The position numbers and the translations under genes are program-made. From Muscardinus avellanarius (Eukaryota > Chordata > Mammalia > Rodentia > Gliridae), in the NCBI GenBank assembly GCA_963383645.1, contig OY726561.1, positions 141,133,441 through 141,197,440 of the forward strand: a stretch of 64,000 nucleotides of DNA, written 5' to 3'. Numbering within the stretch: position 1 is the first letter of the stretch; every line of letters begins with the position of its first letter. Shown one piece after another: positions 48,370 to 61,548 of the stretch. The notes below the pieces were generated by a model. It saw only the letters and a list, made by a program, of their open reading frames with translations. It did not search any database and had not been told where the DNA came from.

Positions 48370-50177
48370 GGAGTGGTGGTATCTTCCCAGAATCCCAGCT
48401 ACTTGGGATGCTGAGGCAATTCCAAAAATCAAAACGTCAAAGCCAGCCCATCTTGAAGTAAAGTTTAAAAAGCCAGGTTGGGAGGCTGAGACAAGAGGAT
48501 CACAGGTTCACAGCCAGCCTGAGCAACTTAGCGAGACCCTATTTCAAAATAAAAAATAACATATGGCTAGGGTTGTACCTTAAAAGAATGCCGCTGACCG
48601 TCGTGGCGCACGCTTGTAATCCCCGCACTTGGGAGGCTGAGACAGGAGGATCACTCAGGTTCAAGGCCAGCCTCAGTTACTTAGTGAAACCCTGTTTCCA
48701 AATAAAATATAAAATAGATCTGGGAGGTAGAAACCCTCTGGGTTCCACCCCCAGTACCACCAAAAAAGCAAAATGCCCTGTGTTCCATCCCAAGTATGTA
48801 TAAATAAACAGATAAAAAATAATGACTAGAGAGCTGGGTATGGTGGTGCATGCCTGCCATCTCAGTACTTGGGAGGCTGAGACAGGAGGATTGCAGGTTT
48901 AGCACTAGCCTCAGCAATTCAGTAAGACCTGGTTTCAAAAGAAAACACAGGAGTCAAGCATGGTGGCATGCATTTTTAATTCCAGTACTCGGGAGGCTGA
49001 AACAGGAGGATTGCAGGATCATGGCCAGCCTCAGCAACTGGTGAGCCCCTCCACAACTTAATGAGACCCTGATTCAAATTAAAGAATAAAAAATAGGGCT
49101 GGGGGTGACTCAGAAGTACAGTTTCCCTGGGTCCAATCCCCAGTTCCATAAATAAATAAATAAATAAATAAGAAATAAAAAACACAGATGGGGTTATAGC
49201 TCAGAGGTAGAATACTCCTGGGTTCAATCCCCAGTACCACAACAAAACAGAAGGACTGGGAATGAAGCTCAGTGGCACAGCAAGCAAGGTGCTAGGTTCT
49301 ATCTCTAGTACAAAATAAATAAATAAATAAATTATATATATATATATATATATAGATAGATAGATAGATATAAACTCATGATTAATTTACAATTAATGGG
49401 GCTATAATTTATGGGGTTGTAATATATTTGCAAATGAAAAAAAAAAATTTTTTTTTTTGGTGGTACTGAGGGTGGAACCCAGAGGCTTCCTCCGGGCTAT
49501 ACTCCCAGACCTTTTTTATATTTTATTTGGAAACAGGGTCTCACTAAGTTGCTGGAAGCCTCACTGAGTAGCTGAGGCTGGCTTCGAACTCGTGCAATCC
49601 TCCTGTTTCAGTCCCCCAAGCGCAGGGATTACAAGCGTGAGCCACCACGCCCGGCTGCAAATGAAAATTTGAAAACTCAAAATGCAGAACATATACATCC
49701 CCATACAATCTTTTATATGAAATTCCAAAATCTAAAAACCCCTTACATATCAACTGTTTTTGGTAAATTTTCAGCAATCTTTTGAGGCAAATCTTGGCCT
49801 GCAAGCCACTGTCTCTTTAGAGTCTTTATTTACTACTACTAGTGAAAATATTCATAATTTTGCTATAGAATTACAAATTATATCTAATAATAAATCCCTT
49901 TAGGGGATTTTTTTTGGTAGCAGTAGGGATTGAACCCAGGGCCATTCTACCTCCGAGGTACACCCCCGCCTGATTTAGGGGGTATAATTCATATATGACC
50001 TATGTAACAAGTTCCATTTCTTTTTCTTTTCCTTTTTTTTTTTTTTTTTTTGGGTGATACTGGGGATGGGACCCAGGGACCTTCTACCTCTGGGCTATAC
50101 TCCCATACCTTTTTGTGTCTGTGTGTGGTACTGAGGATTGAACCCAGGAGTATCCGACCTCCAAGCTACACTCCAAC

Positions 50178-50228
<51 letters not shown>

Positions 50229-50905
50229 CAGGGATAGAACCCAGAGGCACTGTACCTCTGAGCTACACTCCCAGCCCTAGTTTTTAGTTGTTTATTTTTC
50301 TTTTGCGGGTCTGGAGATGGAACCCAGGGGCATTCAACCTTCAAGATACACACCCTGCCCTATTTTTTCATTCTTTATTTTGAAACAGGGTCTCACTAAG
50401 TTGCCAAGAGCCTCACTAAGTAACTGAGGCTGTCTGCAAACCGTGATCCACCAGTTTCCACCTCCCAAATGCTAGGATTACAAGAGTGCGCCACCATGCC
50501 CAGCTTTAGTATTTTTATTTTTGAAACAGGGTCTCACTGAGATGCAAAGCACCCCGCAGAGTAGCTGAGGCTGTCCATGAACCAAAGTCATCAGGTCCCC
50601 GCCTCCCGAATGCTTGTCAGATTACAAGCATGCGCCACCATGCCCAGCCCTATTTTTTTATTCTTTATTTTGAAACAAGGTCTCACTTAAGTTGAGGAGG
50701 GCCTCACCAAGTAGCAGAGGCTGGCTGCGAACTGTGATCCTCCTGTCTCAGCCCCGCAAGGACTGGCTATTTTATTTTTTATTTGGAAACAGGGTCTAAG
50801 TTGATGAGAGCCTGAGTTGCGAAGGTTGGCTTTGAACCTACAATCCTCCATTCTCAGTCTCCCAAATACAGAGATTACAAGTGGACACCACCATGCCCGG
50901 CTCAC
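48370..50905. mobile_element. Dense SINE block
   Basis: Plus pieces 48370-48420 and 48475-48590. Plus SINEs 48592-48768, 48832-48955 and 48956-49150 (with AAAT tail), then ID modules 49180-49240 and 49247-49312. (AT)n/(GATA)n 49333-49370. Minus SINE 49458-49655. Unique 49656-49910. Minus ID modules 49915-49975, 50050-50113 and 50127-50178. (GT)n. Minus ID and SINE 50226-50505. Minus SINE parts 50510-50650, 50655-50760 and 50765-50905. Confidence 0.8.
50180..50225. repeat. (GT)n microsatellite
   Basis: Uninterrupted run of about 23 units between two minus ID modules. Confidence 0.95.
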
Positions 50906-51319
50906 ATTCCATTTCTATAATTAGGAAATTTTGTAAATCTATATATAACCCTACAGGTGGTGGATAAAAGCAGTGGCTCTATATTTACATAGTCTTTCAT
51001 GAGACAAAAATTAAAAAGTTACTACAATCAGTGAACAGCAACAAACTGCTAAGGAATAGCTGGCCCTGTTACATCACTAAAAGGATGGATTCTACCCAGG
51101 CTCTCCTCTATGAGCCACATCCATCACAAGCAGCCACAAATGTGGAAAATAAGGCTTAGAGTACAGCCCAGATGTAGAATGCCCTACGTTCAATCCCCAG
51201 TACCATAAATAGTGTGTTTCTTAAGATAATTCTCCTCTGCAGAATCCATTTGAAGAAGCAGTTATCTAATTAATGCAAAACGTCTATTCCATAGTATATT
51301 AGTTAAAAGTCAACTATCA
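50906..51319. other. Intron with one ID module
   Basis: Unique sequence except for a plus ID module at 51152-51207. Confidence 0.6.
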
Positions 51320-53073
51320 GCTGGGCATGGTGGCACATGCTTGTAATCCCAGTACTTGGGAGGATGAGACAGGAGGATTGCAGGTTTGCAGCCAGCCTCA
51401 GCTACTTAGTAATGTCCTCTGCAACTTAATGAGACTCTGTTTCAAAATAAGAGTGAGCCCTGCGTGGTGGCGCACGCTTGTACTCCCCGCGCTTGGGAGG
51501 CTGAGACAGGAGGATCGCACAGGTTCGAAGCCAGCCTCAGCTACTTAATGAGGCTCTCAGCAACTTAGTGAGACCCTGTTTCCAAATAAAATATAAAAGG
51601 TCTGGGAGTATAGCCCGGAGGTAGAAAGCCTCTGGATTCCACCCCCAGTACCACCAAAAAAAAATAAAAATAAAATAAAAGAGTGAAAATATAGGGCTGG
51701 GGTGTAGCTCAGAGGTAGAATGCCCCTGAGTTAACCCCCCCCATACTGGAAAAAATAAAGGTCAATTATCAACCAGAGTGGTGTCACACATCTGTAATCC
51801 CATCGGGAGGCTGAGACAGGAGGATCGCAGGATTGAGGCCACCCTTAGCAACTTAGCAAGACCCTGTTTCAAAATAAAGAACATAAAAGAACTGGTGATG
51901 TAGCTCAGAGTTGGAATCCCCGAGTTCGTTTTCTAGTATCACGCACACATAAACGTAAACTTTAACTTCAGAGATAACACATGCTCTTATACGGATATTT
52001 CTTTAACTAGACTGCTGTCATTCTATGTTGTATGAAAAGATTAATACTCAACTTTCTTCAATTTACAATTCTACAAACAGTAACACTTAAAGATTGCTAT
52101 TGGGAGTACTGAGGACTGAGCCCAGAGGCACTGCACCGCCAAGCCATACCCCTAGCCCTTTTCATTTCTTGTTTTGAAATAGGGTCTTGCTAAGTTGCTG
52201 AGAGTCTCACTACTTGCTGCGGCTGTCCTTGAACCTACCATCCTCCTATCTGAGCCTCCCAAGAGAATTATATGCATGCACCATCATGCACAGCTTACCT
52301 TTTTTTATAAACCATTTAATATTATGTAGTTAATCCTAAGAACATTGGTCGAAAGCTTTCAGTGCTTGGCATTCCACTTTTGACCATTTTTCTATAGTAA
52401 AATAAAAGGCAAATTGACCCAACTTGGTACTCTGAAATACTACGAGTATGTTCTGTGAGTTTTTTATTTTTTGTGGTACTAGAGATTGCATCCATGGCAT
52501 TTAGCCTCCGAGCTACATCTGCAGCCCTCTTTCATTCTTTCTTTGGAAACAGGGTCTCACTGAGCTGTGGAGAGCCTGACTGAATAGCTGAGGCTGTGCG
52601 CGAACCTGCGATCCTCCTGTCTCAGCCTCCTAAGTACTGGGATCACAAGCGTGCGCCACCGCGTCCAGTTCTGTAAAAAAAAAATTTTTTTTTTTTTGGT
52701 GGTACTGGGGGTAAACCCAGAAGCTTTCTATCCCCAGGCTATACTCCCAAACCTATTTTATATTTGATTTGGAAACAGGGTCTAAGTTGCTGAGAGCCTC
52801 ACTGGATAGCTAAGGCTGGCTTCGAAACTGTACGATCCTCCTGTCTCCGCCTCTCAAGCACAGGGATTACAAGCGTGCCCACCACACCTGACTCAATTCT
52901 GTAAAATTTAATATGCAGTTCAGACCACAGGATGAGAGTCAAAGAGAATGTTCTTCATTTCAACAAGAGTTGTCACAGTACTCCATTCTCAGACCAGGAC
53001 TAAAAATGTTAAGAAATCACTCATTTCCATACCATTTCTCTGGAAAGCTGTAAATTTCAGAGTGAGTGAGTGA

Positions 53074-53117
<44 letters not shown>

Positions 53118-53290
53118 ACAAGGACTGAACATTGAACCAGGGGCACTCTACCTCCGAACTATACCCTTGGCCCCATTTTATTTTGAAATAGGAACATGAC
53201 AAATTGGTGAGACTGGCCTCGAACCTGCAATCCTTCTGTCTCAGCCTCCCAAGTACTAGGATTATAGGCATGTGCCATCACACCCAGCTG
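51320..53290. mobile_element. SINE block
   Basis: Plus SINE 51320-51448 (truncated in the linker) joined to plus SINE 51455-51660. Plus ID module 51693-51750. Plus SINE 51775-51945. Minus SINEs 52108-52295, 52480-52668 and 52692-52893. (GAGT)n/(GT)n 53060-53116. Minus SINE 53125-53290. Unique intron 51946-52105, 52296-52470 and 52896-53055. Confidence 0.8.
53060..53116. repeat. (GAGT)n then (GT)n
   Basis: Four to five GAGT units followed by about 19 GT units. Confidence 0.93.
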
Positions 53291-53678
53291 CAATTCCATG
53301 CTGAAGCAAGAAAATACCAAACTTTACATACAGCAAGTTGATTGAGTCCTCCTAGGCATCAATGTAAGCATTCCGCCACCATGAAGAGCATAAAGAGCAA
53401 GTCTGATAATTGAATCCTATGTATTCAGGGACAGATGCTACAACACTCACTTTATACCTCACAGACACGTAGAAGAGCTGGAACATGCATCCTCATTACC
53501 CACGTGTGGACAAGCATCCACAAAGAACCAGCCTAGACTAACACTGGTTATCTGAAGGCACCAACAGGAAGCTTCTGGAAATCTTAATTGTGGTTTCTTA
53601 AAAAACTTTTGAGTAGCACGTGATGCAAAGATGTGACAAAGACCCTTCCTAAGGCCACATCCATGTGAAGAAACTCAC
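53291..53678 (-). other. RBM6 intron, donor side of the 70-nt exon
   Basis: Unique sequence. The strong gtgagt donor sits at its right end. Confidence 0.7.
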
Positions 53679-53748
53679 CTGTGTTGTGCTCCTTCAACTG
53701 CAACTCCTTTATAGGCATGCCATCGGGAGTCCGAAAGGCGTTACGAAT
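53679..53748 (-). CDS. RBM6: RBM6 exon: middle of RRM1
   Basis: This exon is 70 nt, entered at phase 0 and left after one base. The acceptor is tattctcgcag|ATTCGT and the donor is the strong AACACAG|gtgagt. It encodes IRNAFRTPDGMPIKELQ followed by LKEHNTG, where the final Gly codon is split G|GT with the next exon. This is helix 1 and beta 2 of the RRM. Skipping this exon alone shifts the frame. Skipping it together with the 74-nt exon removes 144 nt and keeps the frame. A SINE-free flank of about 390 bp lies on the donor side. Confidence 0.95.
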
Positions 53749-53954
53749 CTGCGAGAATAATGACACAAATCATGGGGGGAAATCTCAATTTTATATTTCT
53801 CCTGCTGGCTTTTATTATATATAATAATACTTTATAAGGGCAAAATTAAGTCATGCATTCTAGGCAGTCAGAAAATGCTAAACAAGTAGCACCTGCTACT
53901 CAAAATTTCCCAAGTGTAAAAGGGATCTAGCTATACTGCTTCTGGGTGCCTTTC

Positions 53955-54525
53955 AAAAGACACTACAATCAAAAACTTACAGTAACATATATTTGTGTAT
54001 GTTTATAGTCACCAATTCACAATAGCCAATTATGGAAACAACCTAGGTGTCCATTAACAGATGAATGGATTACAAAATTATGGGATACATACAGAATGGA
54101 ATTGTACTCAGCAATAAAGAAGAACGAAATTATGTCATTTACAAAAAAATGGATGGACCTGGAGAACATTATGCTGAGATTCGCCAGTCACAGAAAGGGA
54201 AGGGCCCTATGTTTTCTCTCATATGCAGAAGCCGGGGAGAAATGAGAATTCAAGAGAGACTTCAGATAATGGAGGAGAAGCCCCGGGGGAGCCAGGGAAG
54301 GGGGCAGAGGGAGGATCAATAAAGGAGAACACTTCCCTTGTGTTATCTACCTAAGGGAGAACACCAACGCAATCTCAAAGTCCTGTGTGCAAAGCGGAAG
54401 GGGAAAGGATGGGAAGGGAGCCAGGGGAAAGCCCACCAGGTGTGCATGTATGTCACTATCACCGTGAACTCCATTGTGATGTGAGACCAGAACTCGCCAA
54501 TAAAAGTGTAAAATTAAATGAATGA
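53955..54525 (+). mobile_element. L1 3' region fragment
   Basis: acaatagccaattatggaaa, then cagatgaatggattacaaaa, then ggatggacctggagaacatt are standard L1 ORF2-end/3' sequence in plus. It ends near aataaaagtgtaaaattaaa at about 54520. The open frame inside it is L1-derived and not a gene. Confidence 0.85.
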
Positions 54526-54721
54526 GAACTACCACAGAAGCAGAGAGCGCAGCCTTGCGGAGAGCACAGGCTCTGCAGTGGGCCTGCCAGCCCCTCCTCC
54601 TTGCTTGCTGCTTGGCCCCTAACCTCTGGGTGCGTACTCCTCATCTGTTAGATGGAAAGCGATGCCCTGGGCTGCTCCTAGGCCACAGTCAACCCAGGCA
54701 GCTCAGTTTTTATCATCAAAT

Positions 54722-55685
54722 GAGCCAGCCTCAGTAACTTAGCAAGGCTCTGTTTCCAAATAAGAAATGATACAGGGCAGAGGGTACAGCTTGAAGGGAC
54801 AATGTCTCTGGGTTTAATCTCCAGTACCACACAAAAAAGAAAAAGTTTCAAGCCAGGCATGATGGCACATGCTTGTAATCCCAGTTCTTGGGAGCCTGAG
54901 ACAGAAGGACTGAAGAAGCCAGCCTCAATAACTTAGCAAGGACCTCTAACTTAGTGAGACCGGTTTGCAAATAAGGTCTTAGTGGCGCATGCTTGCAAAT
55001 CCCAATATTTAGGAGATAGAGACAGAAGGATCACAGGTTCAGGACCAGCCTCAGCTACTTAATGAGGCCCAGTGAAACTTAGTGAGACCCCGTTTCAAAA
55101 AAATAAAAAAGGGCTTCAGGTATAACTCAGAGGTAGAATGCTCCTGAGTTCAATCCCCAGTACAGAAAGAAAGGAAGAGAAAAAAGAGAAAGAAAGAAAG
55201 AAAGTAAGTAAGTAAGTGGCTGGCAGTTTAACTTGGAGGTAGAATGTCCCTGAGGTCAATTCCCAGTACCAAAAAAAGAAAGCTTCAGATTTTGAAGCAT
55301 TTTAGAATTCAGATGTTCAGATTAGAGATGCTCGACCAGTAAAGTCTACTCCAAAATTCCAAACTGAAATACTTCTGGTCCCAATCATTTCAGTTGAAGG
55401 ATCCTCCACCTACAGTGCTTAACATCTGGAGTAAACGCATGAATAGCACCTCCCAGGACACTGTCATAATTAAATGAACTAGAGCCGGGCGCGGTGGGCA
55501 CGCTTGTAACCCCAGCGTTCGGGAGGCTGAGACCGGAGGATCGCGGTTCGCGGACAGCCTCAGCTACTCAGTGAGGCCCTCTGCAACTCAGTGAGACCTG
55601 GTTTCAAAATAAAGAAAAAAAATAGGGCAGGGGGGTGTAGCTCGGAGGTAGGATGCCCCTGGGTTCCATCCCCAGACCCACAAAA

Positions 55686-55716
<31 letters not shown>

Positions 55717-55960
55717 GTAATAGTAATTAAATGAACTAATGCTAAACTGGGCGTGTTGGCGCAGGCTCCTAATCCCAGCATTCGGGAGGCTGAGAGAGGA
55801 GGATTGCAGATTGAGGACAGCCTAGCTACTTAGTGAGGCCCTCTGCAACTCAGTGAAACTGTTTCAAAACAAAGAATAAAAACTAGGGCTGGGGGTGTAG
55901 CTCAGAGGTAGAATGCCCCTGGGTTCCATCCCCAGTACCGCAAAAAAAAAAAAAAAAAAA
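54722..55960 (+). mobile_element. Plus SINE block
   Basis: Truncated SINEs 54722-54838 and 54852-54975. SINE 54985-55160 with a GAAA/GTAA tail 55165-55217 and an extra ID module 55218-55272. Unique 55276-55482. SINE 55485-55680 with an AAAT tail to 55717. SINE 55748-55960. Confidence 0.82.
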
Positions 55961-56019
55961 GCACAATGCCTGGCACAGTTAAGCACTGCTGACTCTTACA
56001 ACATTCTTCCACAAGTTCT

Positions 56020-56195
56020 GCCATAATTTAGTCACCAATCCTTTGCAACTGAAAGGTTATACAGCTTCCAGTTTTCACTACTGTAAATCATTACACCTTT
56101 ATGTATGCATTCCTGAAACAATCTCCCTAAAGGGTGATTACCGGATCTGAAGACAGTAATCATTGTCAGATGTGTTTTATAAACCTTACCTCTAT
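56020..56195 (+). mobile_element. Possible old L1 fragment
   Basis: Resembles an L1M 3' segment (ttccagttttcactactgta followed by cctgaaacaatctccctaaa), but is diverged. Confidence 0.35.
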
Positions 56196-56423
56196 GAATA
56201 CATGCACAACTGGTAAAATCTGAATATTTTCTATGGATTACACCAAAACGATTTTCTGCTTTAGATATTATATTATAGTTATCCAAGATGTTAACACAGG
56301 GAGACTAGCCCTCCCTGTAAATTTATTTGTACTTTCCTATGAATCTGTGATTTTTCAAAATAAAGTTTAAAAAAATTCTAACTGACAGAGACAGGAGCAA
56401 GCAACAGAAGACATAACCCTCAC

Positions 56424-56510
56424 CTCCTCTTCTGTGGCGTTTTCAGGCACCCCACCTAACCGAATAAGCCTGCTAGGCTTCTCACTTGGGCCACTTCTAT
56501 AATCTTCATC
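56424..56510 (-). CDS. RBM6: RBM6 exon: start of RRM1 (RNP2 strand)
   Basis: This exon is 87 nt, exactly 29 codons, entered and left at phase 0. The acceptor is gaacttaag|GATGAAG and the donor GAAGAGGAG|gtgagg. The peptide runs from DEDYRSGPSEKPSRLIRL to GGVPENATEEE. SRLIRLGGVP is the first beta strand (RNP2-like) of the first RRM. N-A-T-E-E-E starts helix 1, which continues as I-R-N-A-F in the next exon. It follows the decamer-repeat exon after an intron of 5,038 bp. Skipping it alone would keep the frame but remove the first RRM strand. The acceptor has a short, impure pyrimidine tract (tatgttctgaacttaag), so it may be modest in strength. Confidence 0.95.
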
Positions 56511-56689
56511 CTTAAGTTCAGAACATAAAATTATTTCACAAATACTTATACTTCTGTATATAAGATGAAATTCAACATAAACTCAGATATTCAGCATCAA
56601 AATCAAAGTGATTTGCACCATGTGAAGACAAGATTATCATTTTCTCTACTGGTCTGAGTTCCAAATTTTGTCTTCAAATCATTGGACTA

Positions 56690-59318
56690 GGGCCGGGCAT
56701 GATGGTGCACGCTTGTAATCCCAGTGCTTAGGAGTCAACAACAGGAGGATCGCACAGGTTCACAGCCAGCCTCAGCTACTTAGTGAGGCTCTCAGCAACT
56801 CAGTGAGACCCTGTTTCTAAGTAAAAAACATTAAAAAAAAAAGGTCTGGGAGTATAGCCCAGAGATAGAAAAGCCCCTGGGTTCCAGCCCCAGTACCACA
56901 CACACAAAAAAATCATTGAACACTAAAACCATGTGCTAATACCCAAGCCCAATGAGGGAACCCTGAAATAACAAAACAGAATGGTAAGAAAAAGAGCTGG
57001 GCATGGTAGTGCACGCTTATAATCCCAGCATTTGAGAGGCTGAGACCGGAGGTTCGCAGTTCACGGCCAGCCTCAGCTACTTAGTGAGGCCCTTTAGCAA
57101 CTCAGTGAGACCCAGTTTCAAATTAAAGAATAAAAATAGGGCAGGGGGTGTAGCTTGGAGGTCGAATGCCCCTGGGTTCCATTCCCAGACCCACAAAAAA
57201 TAAATAAATAAAAAACAAAGAATATGAAATAGGGCTGGGTAGTTATAGCTCAGAGGTAGAATGCCATTGGGTTCAATCCCAGCACCACATAATATATAGT
57301 TAAATAAATAAGCTATCTATAAGCAAATTTCAGAAAAAAGTCAAAAGATGTCATCTGAGTATGACTTAACATAATTCAGAGAAATCTGGACTTTTTGTAT
57401 TTAGAAATTTTGCCTCTAATTTTCCCCCATTTAAAAAGTTTTTTTTCCCCCTTTGGTTATCCTGGAGATTGAACCAAAGGACAAATTTTTCCTCTGAGCT
57501 ACATCTCCAGGCCTATTTTGTTTTATATTTTGAAATAGGGTCTAAGTTACAGAGTGACTCGCTAGGTTGCTGAGGCTCGTCATGAACTTGTGATCCTCCT
57601 GTCTTGGCCTCCCAAGTACTTGGATTACAAATATGCTCCACCACATCCAGTTTTTATTTTATTTATTTATTTATTCATTTACTTATGTATGGCACCAGGG
57701 ATTGAACCATCCAGCATTCTACCTCTGAGCTAACACCCCAGCCCTATTTTATTATTTTTGAAACAGGGTCTCACTAGGTCATAGAGGACCTCACTAAGTA
57801 GCTGAGACTGGCTGAGAACCTGCAATTCTCCTGTCTCAGCCTCCCAAGTACTGGGATTACAAGAGAGTACCACCTGGCCTGGTGTGTGTGTGTGTGGGGG
57901 GGGGGGTGTACTGGGATGGAACCCAGAGACATTCTACCTCCGAGTGGCACCTCTAGCCCTATTTTTTATTCTTTATTTTGAAACAGGCTCTCACTGAGTT
58001 GTAAAGGGCGTCACTAAGTAGTTGAGGCTGGCTGAGAACCTGAGCAATTTTCCTGTCTCAGCCTCCCAAATGCTGGGATTACAAGCTTGCGCTACCACGC
58101 CCAGCTTCAGGTCCGGCTTTTATTTATTTTTAAATTGTTTTGCAGGCCAGGCGTGTTGGCTCATGCTTGTAATCCCCGCGCTTAGGAGGCTGAGACAGGA
58201 GGATCGCACAGGTTTGAAGCCAGCCTCAGCTACTTAGTGAGGCTCTCAGCAACTTAGTGAGACCCTGTTTCCAAATAAAATATAAAATAGGTCTGGTAGT
58301 ATAGCCCGGAGGTAGAAAGCCTCTAGAAAGCCCCCAGTACCACCAAAAAATAAAATAAAATTTTAAAAAATTGTTTTGCAGTCCTGGGAATTTAACTCAG
58401 TGGCATTCTACCTCTGAGCTTTATAAACCCAGTCCTTTGTTGTTATTGGTACTGGAGACTGAAGCCAGGGGGTGTTCAGCCTCCTAAGTGGAATCAAAGG
58501 CATGCACCTACATAGACCACAGGACTTAACTTTTGAGAAAAAGTCTCCTATAACTAAGTGACAACATCTCCTAATTAAGCCTGACACAATCACTGACAGT
58601 GTCCTCTTCAACTCTTCAAAGCAGGCTAGCCAGGAATGCTGGCGCATGTCTTTAATCCCAGTATTTGGAAGGCTGAGATAGGAGGAGTGGAAGTTTAGTG
58701 CCAGCCTCAGCAACTTAGCAAGACACTGTTTCAAAATGAAAAATAGGGCTTGGGTCTATCTTGGAGGTAGAATGCACCTAGGTTCAAATGTCCGTACCAC
58801 ACACACAAAAAAAAAAATCAAAATAAAACTTAAAAAGCAGCTTGATTTAGACTCTAACAGTCTCAAAACCAATATTTGGTTAAGATATATTTATATTATT
58901 GTCCAAAATAACAGAAACTTAAATAGAGATGGTTAATGTCTTTGTCTATTGGGCAGGAGTGTTACTGAGGATTGATATCATGGGCATTCTACCTCTGAGC
59001 TACATCCCCAGACCTGTTTTTTTCATTTTGAAACAGGGTCTAAGTTGTTGAGAGTCTCACTAAATTGCTGATTGCATGCATGAGCCACCAACTAAAATAG
59101 GTTCAAAATCCTTTTTTTAGCCAGATGTGGTGGCACACGCTTGTAATCCCCGCACTTGGAAGGCTGAGACAGGAGGATGGTGCAAGTTCAAAGCCAGCCT
59201 CAGCTACTAAGTGAGGCTCTCAGCAACTTAGTGAGACTCTGTTTCCAAATAAAATATAAAATAGGTCTGAGAGGATAGCCTGGAGGTAGAAGAGCCCCTG
59301 GGTTCCATCCCCAGTAAC

Positions 59319-59365
<47 letters not shown>

Positions 59366-61435
59366 ACCACCACCACCACCACCATCAACAACAACAACAA
59401 CAACAGAAAAAAAAATTAAAAAATAAAGACGATAGGGGTATAGATCACAGGTAAAACAACCATGTGTTCAATCCCCAGTTCCACATACACACAAAAAAAG
59501 ATGATTTTTATTATATTGCAACCATAAGTCTCCTTACTTAAAAAAAACTTGTAATTTAACATCACTTCTTAAACGAGATATGGTGGCACATGCTTGAAAT
59601 CCCAGTACTTGAAGGGCTGAGACAGGAAGACCACACGCAGGTTTGTGGCCAGCCCTGGTTACTTAGGGAGGCCCTCCACAACTTGGTGAGACCTTGTTTC
59701 AAAATAAATAGCTGGGCATGGCAGCCCACACTTGTAATCCCAGCATTTGAGAGGCTGAGTCAGAAGAACAGCTAAGGCTGTTCGTGGACAGCCTCAGCTA
59801 CTTAGACTCTCAAAAACTTAGTGAGACCCTGTTTCCAAATAAAGTATAAAATAGGTCTGAGAGTATACCCTGGAAGTAGAAAGTCCCTGGTTTCCACCCT
59901 CAGTACCAATAAATAAATGAATAAATAAATAAATAAATCCTTAATCACAAGGCTTGATTATGCAAATGTTATGAAAAACAACTTCCAAAAATTGATACTT
60001 TCATACTAATTATCTCAGAGTATTTACATACGTACAATGAAGCAAAATAATGAATAACAAAATAAAAATATGACCTAAGCCAGGTGTGGTGTCACATACC
60101 TATAATCCCAGTAGCTAGAAGGCTGACAGGAAGATCATAGGTTTGAGGACAGTCTTAGCAAGTAGTGAGACTTTCATCAACCTAGCAAGACTCTTTTTCA
60201 AAATAAAAATGAGGCCGGGCCTGGTGATGCACGCTTGTAATCCCAGCATTTGGGAGGCTGAGACAGGAGGATCACGGTTTGTGGACAGCCTCAGCTATTT
60301 AGTGAGGCCCTCTGCAACTCAGTGAGACCCTGTTTCAAAATAAAGAATAAAAAAATAGGGCTGGGAGTGGCTTGGAGGTAGAATGCCCCTGGGCTCCATT
60401 CCCCCGTACTACAAAAATAAATAAATAAATGAAAATGAAAATGAAATAAGGCTAGGGGTGTAGCTCAGAGGAGGAATTCCCCTGGGTTCAATCCCTAGTA
60501 CCATTAAAAAAAATTGCACAAACAAATAATCTGAGCCAAGTATGGTGGCACACACCTGTAATTCCAGTATTTGGGACACTGAAATGGGAGGATCACAAGT
60601 TCAATATCAGTCTTAGCAACACAGCAAGACCCTTTTTCCTAAAAACATAATTAAAAAAGTGCTGGGAGTGTAAGAGTGTAGCTTGGAAGTAAAATGCCTC
60701 TGGGTTTGTGGTGGTGTATGCTTGTAATCCCAGCATTTGGGAGGCTGAGAGTGGAGGATCGCAGTTCACGGACAGCCTCAGTTACTTAGTGAGACCCCTG
60801 CAACTCAGTGAGACCTGGTTTCAAAATAAAGAAAAAATAGGGCAGGAGACGTAGCTCAGAGGTCGGGTGTCCATGGATTCCATCTCCAGACACGGAAAAA
60901 AAAAAAAAAAAAAAAAGACTCTGGGTTTGATCACCAGTATCACAAAAAATAGAAGGGGTGGGGAAATAGGGAGGGGAGGGGAAAAGAAAATATAGTCTGA
61001 GCTGAGACCTCTCTCCTTTTTTGCAGCACTAGTAGTGGAACCCATGGACATTCTACCTGTGAGCTATACCCCTAGCCGGATTTTTTAATTTTCTTTTTTT
61101 TCATTAAAAACTTTTTTTTTGCAGTACTGAAGATAGAACCCAGAGGCATTCTACTTCCAAGCTACACCCCCAGTCCTGTTTCTTATTCTTTACTTTGAAA
61201 CAGGGTCTCATTAAATTGCGGAGGGCCTAAGTAGCTAAGGCTGGCCACAAACCTGTGCTCCTCCTGTCTCAGCCTCCTAAGTACTGGGATTACAAGCATG
61301 CACTGCCACGCCTGGCCCTTTTCACTTTAACAAAGGATCTTGACGAATTGCCAAGGCTGGGCTCAAACTTGCAAACCTCTTGCCTCAGCCTCCTGAGGTG
61401 TCAGAATTACAAGCATGTACTGCTATGCCTGGACA
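56690..61435. mobile_element. Dense SINE block in the RBM6 intron
   Basis: Plus SINEs 56692-56910, 56996-57200 (with an extra ID module 57228-57288), 58145-58345, 58630-58800, 59120-59318, 59580-59705, 59708-59912, 60077-60208, 60212-60415 (extra ID module 60450-60505), 60535-60705 and 60706-60897. Minus SINEs 57458-57655, 57690-57875, 57905-58107, 58378-58500, 58950-59090, 61023-61075, 61120-61315 and 61316-61433. Short unique stretches remain at 57291-57450, 58511-58625, 58801-58940 and 59940-60075. Confidence 0.78.
59321..59405. repeat. (CA)n-(CAC)n-(CAA)n
   Basis: CA run to about 59363, then CAC units, then CAA units, in the tail of a plus SINE. Confidence 0.95.
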
Positions 61436-61548
61436 AATTTTGCTTTTTAATGGTACTGCAACAAGAGATAGAGAACTGAATGCCCTGGACTCTATACTTC
61501 ATCCTTCAGAAAAGCTTTATAAAAAAGAAAATCACTTCATCAACATAC

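Noticed and set aside
54065..54322. 85-residue plus frame
   Set aside because: It is L1 3' sequence, not a host gene.
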